Shown: positions 14,237 through 16,428 of the stretch, piece after piece
Numbering within the stretch: the first letter of the stretch is position 1
How the letters are laid out: the number at the start of each line of letters is the position of its first letter
Assembly: GCA_035316885.1 (NCBI GenBank)
Contig: DATHII010000317.1
Location: 1 to 16,428 of the forward strand
Origin: DASRTE01 sp035316885
GTDB lineage: Bacteria; Actinomycetota; Actinomycetes; Jiangellales; Jiangellaceae
Reading direction: 5' to 3'
DNA: 16,428 bases
The notes under the pieces: model-generated
Database searches by the model: none
What the model saw: the letters and a program-made list of their open reading frames with translations, nothing else
What the model was told of the DNA's origin: nothing
Position numbers and translations under genes: made by a program

Positions 14237-14701
14237 ATGGATGAGGACGTTCCCACGGTGTACGCGTGGGCAGGTGGGCGGGAGGCATTCGACCGGCTGA
14301 CCGAGGAGTTCTACCGCCGCGTGCGCGGCGACGACGTCCTCTCGCCCGTGTTCGCGGGCATGCCGGCTGACCACCCGCAGCACGTCGCGACGTGGCTCGC
14401 CGAGGTGTTCGGCGGGCCGGCCGACTACACGGCGGATCACGGCGGGTACCCGCACATGCTGGCCAGGCACCTCGGTCGGGCGATCACCGAACGGCAGCGC
14501 TTGCGCTGGGTACACCTGATCTGCGAGGCGGCCGATGCCGTCGGCTTGCCCGACGATCCCGAGTTCCGGTCGGCATTCGTCGCCTACATCGAATGGGGCA
14601 CCCGGCTGGCGATGTCGAACTCGCAACCCGGGGCCACTCCGCCGGCGTCCGCACCGGTACCTCGCTGGGGCTGGGGCGAGGCGCCACCCTACGTCGGGTA
14701 G
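14237..14701 (+). CDS. Group II truncated haemoglobin
   Basis: This 154-residue 2-on-2 globin is a haem protein that binds O2 or NO and may support oxidation chemistry or NO detoxification. ATG 14237 is preceded by GGAGG at 6 bases. Features are YAWAGG (9-14), the B9-B10 pair Phe25-Tyr26, the EVFGGPADYTADHGGYPHM region, likely proximal His78 in ARHLGR, and Trp91 at the G8 position (RWVHLI), which is characteristic of group II/III truncated globins. The C-terminal ~35 residues (SNSQPGA to GWGEAPPY) form the Pro/Trp-rich tail seen in actinobacterial members. It lies 24 bases after the monooxygenase, likely in the same operon, and could supply or sense O2 for it. Confidence 0.88.
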   Translation: MDEDVPTVYAWAGGREAFDRLTEEFYRRVRGDDVLSPVFAGMPADHPQHVATWLAEVFGGPADYTADHGGYPHMLARHLGRAITERQRLRWVHLICEAADAVGLPDDPEFRSAFVAYIEWGTRLAMSNSQPGATPPASAPVPRWGWGEAPPYVG

Positions 14702-14768
14702 CCGCGAGCGGCGTTCGCCCGGGGCTGACAGGTTGGCCGTGGCCGACCGCGTCGGGGAGGATCAGGAC

Positions 14769-16097
14769 GTGCCCGAGGGATTCGATGCCGTTGACGTCAT
14801 CCGTACCAAGCGCGACGGGGCTGAGCTGTCCGACGACCAGGTCGACTGGGTGGTCGACGCGTACACCCGTGGGACGGTCGCCGACGAACAGATGTCGGCG
14901 CTGGCGATGGCGATCCTGCTGCGCGGGATGTCCCGCCGCGAGGTCGCCCGCTGGACCACCGCCATGGTCGCGAGCGGGTCACGCATGGAATGGTCGGCGG
15001 TCGGGCGCACGACCACCGACAAGCACTCGACCGGCGGCGTGGGCGACAAGATCACGCTGCCACTGGCGCCCACGGTCGCAGCCTGCGGCGTGGCCGTGCC
15101 GCAGCTGTCCGGACGCGGGCTCGGGCACACCGGCGGCACGCTGGACAAGCTGGAGTCCATCCGCGGCTGGCGTGCCGATCTGTCGGCGGAGGAGATGCTG
15201 TCCCAGCTGCGGTCCGTCGGCGCCGTCGTCTGCGCAGCCGGCGCCGATCTGGCCCCCGCCGACAAGAAGCTCTACGCGCTGCGCGACGTCACGGGGACCG
15301 TCGAGTCGATCCCACTGATCGCGTCCTCGATCATGAGCAAGAAGATCGCCGAGGGCACGGGCGCCCTCGTGCTCGACGTCAAGGTGGGCTCGGGTGCGTT
15401 CATGAAGGACGTCGACTCAGCCCGCGAACTGGCCCGCACGATGGTCGACCTCGGCACCGACGCCGGGGTCCGCACTGTCGCGCTGCTGACCGGGATGGAT
15501 ATCCCGCTGGGGCTCACCGCCGGCAACGCCCTCGAGGTCCGCGAGTCGGTGGAGGTCCTCGCCGGCGGCGGCCCGCCGGATGTCGTCGAGCTCACCGTGG
15601 AGCTCGCCCGCGAGATGCTGACCGCCGCAGGGATGGACGGCGGCAAGGATCCTGCCGACGCGCTGACCGACGGATCGGCCATGGACGTGTGGCGGGCGAT
15701 GATCGTCGCGCAGGGCGGCGACCTGAACTCGCCTCTGCCGATTGCGGCCGAGACTCACGTGGTGCTCGCTCCGGCCGACGGCGTGCTGACCCGCCTGGAC
15801 GCGTACGGCGTGGGGGTCGCGGCCTGGCGGTTGGGGGCCGGCAGGGGCCGCAAGGAGGATCCCGTGCAGGCTGGTGCAGGCGTCGTGATGCACTCCAAGC
15901 CGGGAGCGTTCGTGCGGGCCGGCGAACCGTTGCTGACCCTCCACACCGACGAGTCGAATCGGTTCGAGCGCGCCCTGCAGGCGTTGGAGGGCGCATTCGA
16001 GATCGCACCAGCCGACTCCCGGCCCGAACTGCTCCCGCTGATCATCGAGCGGGTGGGCCGAGATCGTGCCGAAACCGCCGAGCACGGGCGCTCGTAA
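14769..16097 (+). CDS. deoA: Thymidine / pyrimidine-nucleoside phosphorylase
   Basis: This enzyme phosphorolyses thymidine and deoxyuridine (some members also uridine) to free base and (deoxy)ribose-1-phosphate. It is 442 residues from GTG 14769, chosen because GGGGAGG lies 8 bases upstream and the product begins FDAVDVIRTKRDG like typical homologues; the upstream in-frame TTG 14733 and GTG 14739 are weaker. Motifs are KHSTGGVGDK (85-94, phosphate binding) and the family signature SGRGLGHTGGTLDKLE (114-129). Others are ASSIMSKKIAEG, LDVKVGSGAFMK and DIPLGLTAGNALEV, and a C-terminal lobe with GVAAWRLGAGRGRKEDPVQAGAGV. It is the step after cytidine deaminase, yet is separated from cdd by four genes with a separate regulator. 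Confidence 0.95.
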   Translation: MPEGFDAVDVIRTKRDGAELSDDQVDWVVDAYTRGTVADEQMSALAMAILLRGMSRREVARWTTAMVASGSRMEWSAVGRTTTDKHSTGGVGDKITLPLAPTVAACGVAVPQLSGRGLGHTGGTLDKLESIRGWRADLSAEEMLSQLRSVGAVVCAAGADLAPADKKLYALRDVTGTVESIPLIASSIMSKKIAEGTGALVLDVKVGSGAFMKDVDSARELARTMVDLGTDAGVRTVALLTGMDIPLGLTAGNALEVRESVEVLAGGGPPDVVELTVELAREMLTAAGMDGGKDPADALTDGSAMDVWRAMIVAQGGDLNSPLPIAAETHVVLAPADGVLTRLDAYGVGVAAWRLGAGRGRKEDPVQAGAGVVMHSKPGAFVRAGEPLLTLHTDESNRFERALQALEGAFEIAPADSRPELLPLIIERVGRDRAETAEHGRS

Positions 16098-16162
16098 CGG
16101 GCATCGGCGCGCCGTCCGTACGCTCTCGACCTCGCGGACCGCGACGAGTGACCGCATTCTGG

Positions 16163-16182
16163 TGTATCCAGCATGGTACATT
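16163..16182 (+). promoter_or_regulatory. Candidate vapBC promoter/operator
   Basis: A TGTA-N10-TACA dyad (16163-16180) overlaps TACATT (16177-16182), a fair -10 box 28 bases before the vapB ATG. VapB or VapBC complexes usually repress their own promoter by binding inverted repeats at the -10 region, so the placement is right. No strong -35 box is visible. Confidence 0.4.
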
Positions 16183-16209
16183 CGTCGTAGCACATGCGCG
16201 GAGGCACAC

Positions 16210-16416
16210 ATGGCGCGCACGATGATCGACATCGACGAGGCGCTGTTGTCCGCGGCGGCCGAAGAGCTGGGTACAACGACCAAGCGTGCGACTGTTGAGG
16301 CTGCCCTGCGTGTGGTCGCCGGCAAGGCGGCTCGGCGTCGGCTGGGCGAGCTGATCGCAGCGACGGGAAAGACGCCGAAGGAGCTCGACGCCGAGCGGGA
16401 TGACGCGTGGCGCTGA
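16210..16416 (+). CDS. vapB: VapB-family type II antitoxin
   Basis: This 68-residue protein begins at ATG 16210 with GGAGG 5 bases upstream. The N-terminus ARTMIDIDEALLSAAAEELG is the ribbon-helix-helix of VapB antitoxins (strand then helix, with T-K-R-A-T-V-E-A-A-L-R in the second helix). The C-terminus (KELDAERDDAWR) is charged and probably the toxin-wrapping tail. It should neutralise the adjacent VapC RNase and repress the operon. The gene overlaps the start of vapC at the window end. Confidence 0.88.
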   Translation: MARTMIDIDEALLSAAAEELGTTTKRATVEAALRVVAGKAARRRLGELIAATGKTPKELDAERDDAWR

Positions 16417-16428
16417 GCGGTTATCTCG
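16407..16428 (+). CDS. vapC: VapC toxin, first codons only (partial)
   Basis: A GTG at 16407, overlapping the vapB stop in a different frame, reads MALSGYL to the window end. Many actinobacterial VapC (PIN-domain RNase) toxins start almost exactly this way, followed by the first active-site Asp. With vapB immediately upstream and overlapping, the call is reasonable although only seven codons are visible. Confidence 0.6.

Noticed and set aside
14701..14712. GCCGCGAGCGGC hairpin at the globin stop codon
   Set aside because: The 4-5 bp stem has almost no loop and no T-run. It is too weak to call a terminator in DNA this GC-rich.
14392..15318. 308-codon + strand frame across the globin/deoA junction
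   Set aside because: It overlaps two well-supported genes in another frame and is rich in Arg, Ser and Pro with no motif.
1..16428. CRISPR arrays, tRNA/rRNA genes, insertion sequences or phage genes
   Set aside because: I looked for spaced direct repeats, cloverleaf-like segments, transposase motifs and terminal inverted repeats and saw none that hold up.

Overview
The window comes from a high-GC Gram-positive bacterium, most likely an actinobacterium. GC is high throughout, third codon positions are mostly G or C, GTG and TTG starts are common, ATGA stop/start overlaps link many genes, and nearly all best matches are to actinobacterial-type families. Every credible gene is on the + strand. 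Identifications rest on reading motifs by eye; no database search was run.

Layout. (1) 1-2471: the tail of an unidentified gene, a small protein with a receiver-like N-terminus lacking the usual phospho-acceptor Asp, and the large (catalytic) subunit of a cobalamin-dependent acyl-CoA mutase with methylmalonyl-CoA-type active-site residues but no B12-binding domain. (2) 2616-5401: a sugar/nucleoside catabolic cassette made of a ribokinase-like PfkB kinase, a divergent deoxyribose-phosphate aldolase (DeoC) and a nucleoside hydrolase. (3) 5765-11913: a BmpA/PnrA-type nucleoside ABC importer (lipoprotein, double ATPase, two permeases) running into two cytidine deaminase genes. (4) 11910-14701: a small membrane protein coupled to the second deaminase gene, then a PadR regulator with a strong promoter and a symmetric candidate operator, an FAD monooxygenase and a truncated haemoglobin. 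(5) 14769-16097: thymidine/pyrimidine nucleoside phosphorylase (DeoA). (6) 16210-16428: a VapB antitoxin and the first codons of its VapC toxin, cut by the window end.

How the genes fit together. The importer would bring nucleosides in. Cytidine deaminase converts (deoxy)cytidine to (deoxy)uridine, and DeoA cleaves deoxyuridine or thymidine to base plus deoxyribose-1-phosphate. In parallel, the nucleoside hydrolase would release free sugar, the kinase would phosphorylate it, and the aldolase would split the sugar phosphate. The locus is therefore mainly for nucleoside salvage and catabolism.

The most unusual feature is 10828-11502. It is an apparently intact cytidine deaminase fused in frame to the last ~90 residues of an ABC permease, followed directly by a second complete deaminase gene. 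This looks like the scar of a tandem [permease-cdd] duplication and deletion, or of recombination with a second importer operon. The second point of interest is that all three enzymes of the 2616-5401 cassette carry substitutions at sugar-recognition or signature positions, so their real substrate may not be ordinary ribose or deoxyribose.
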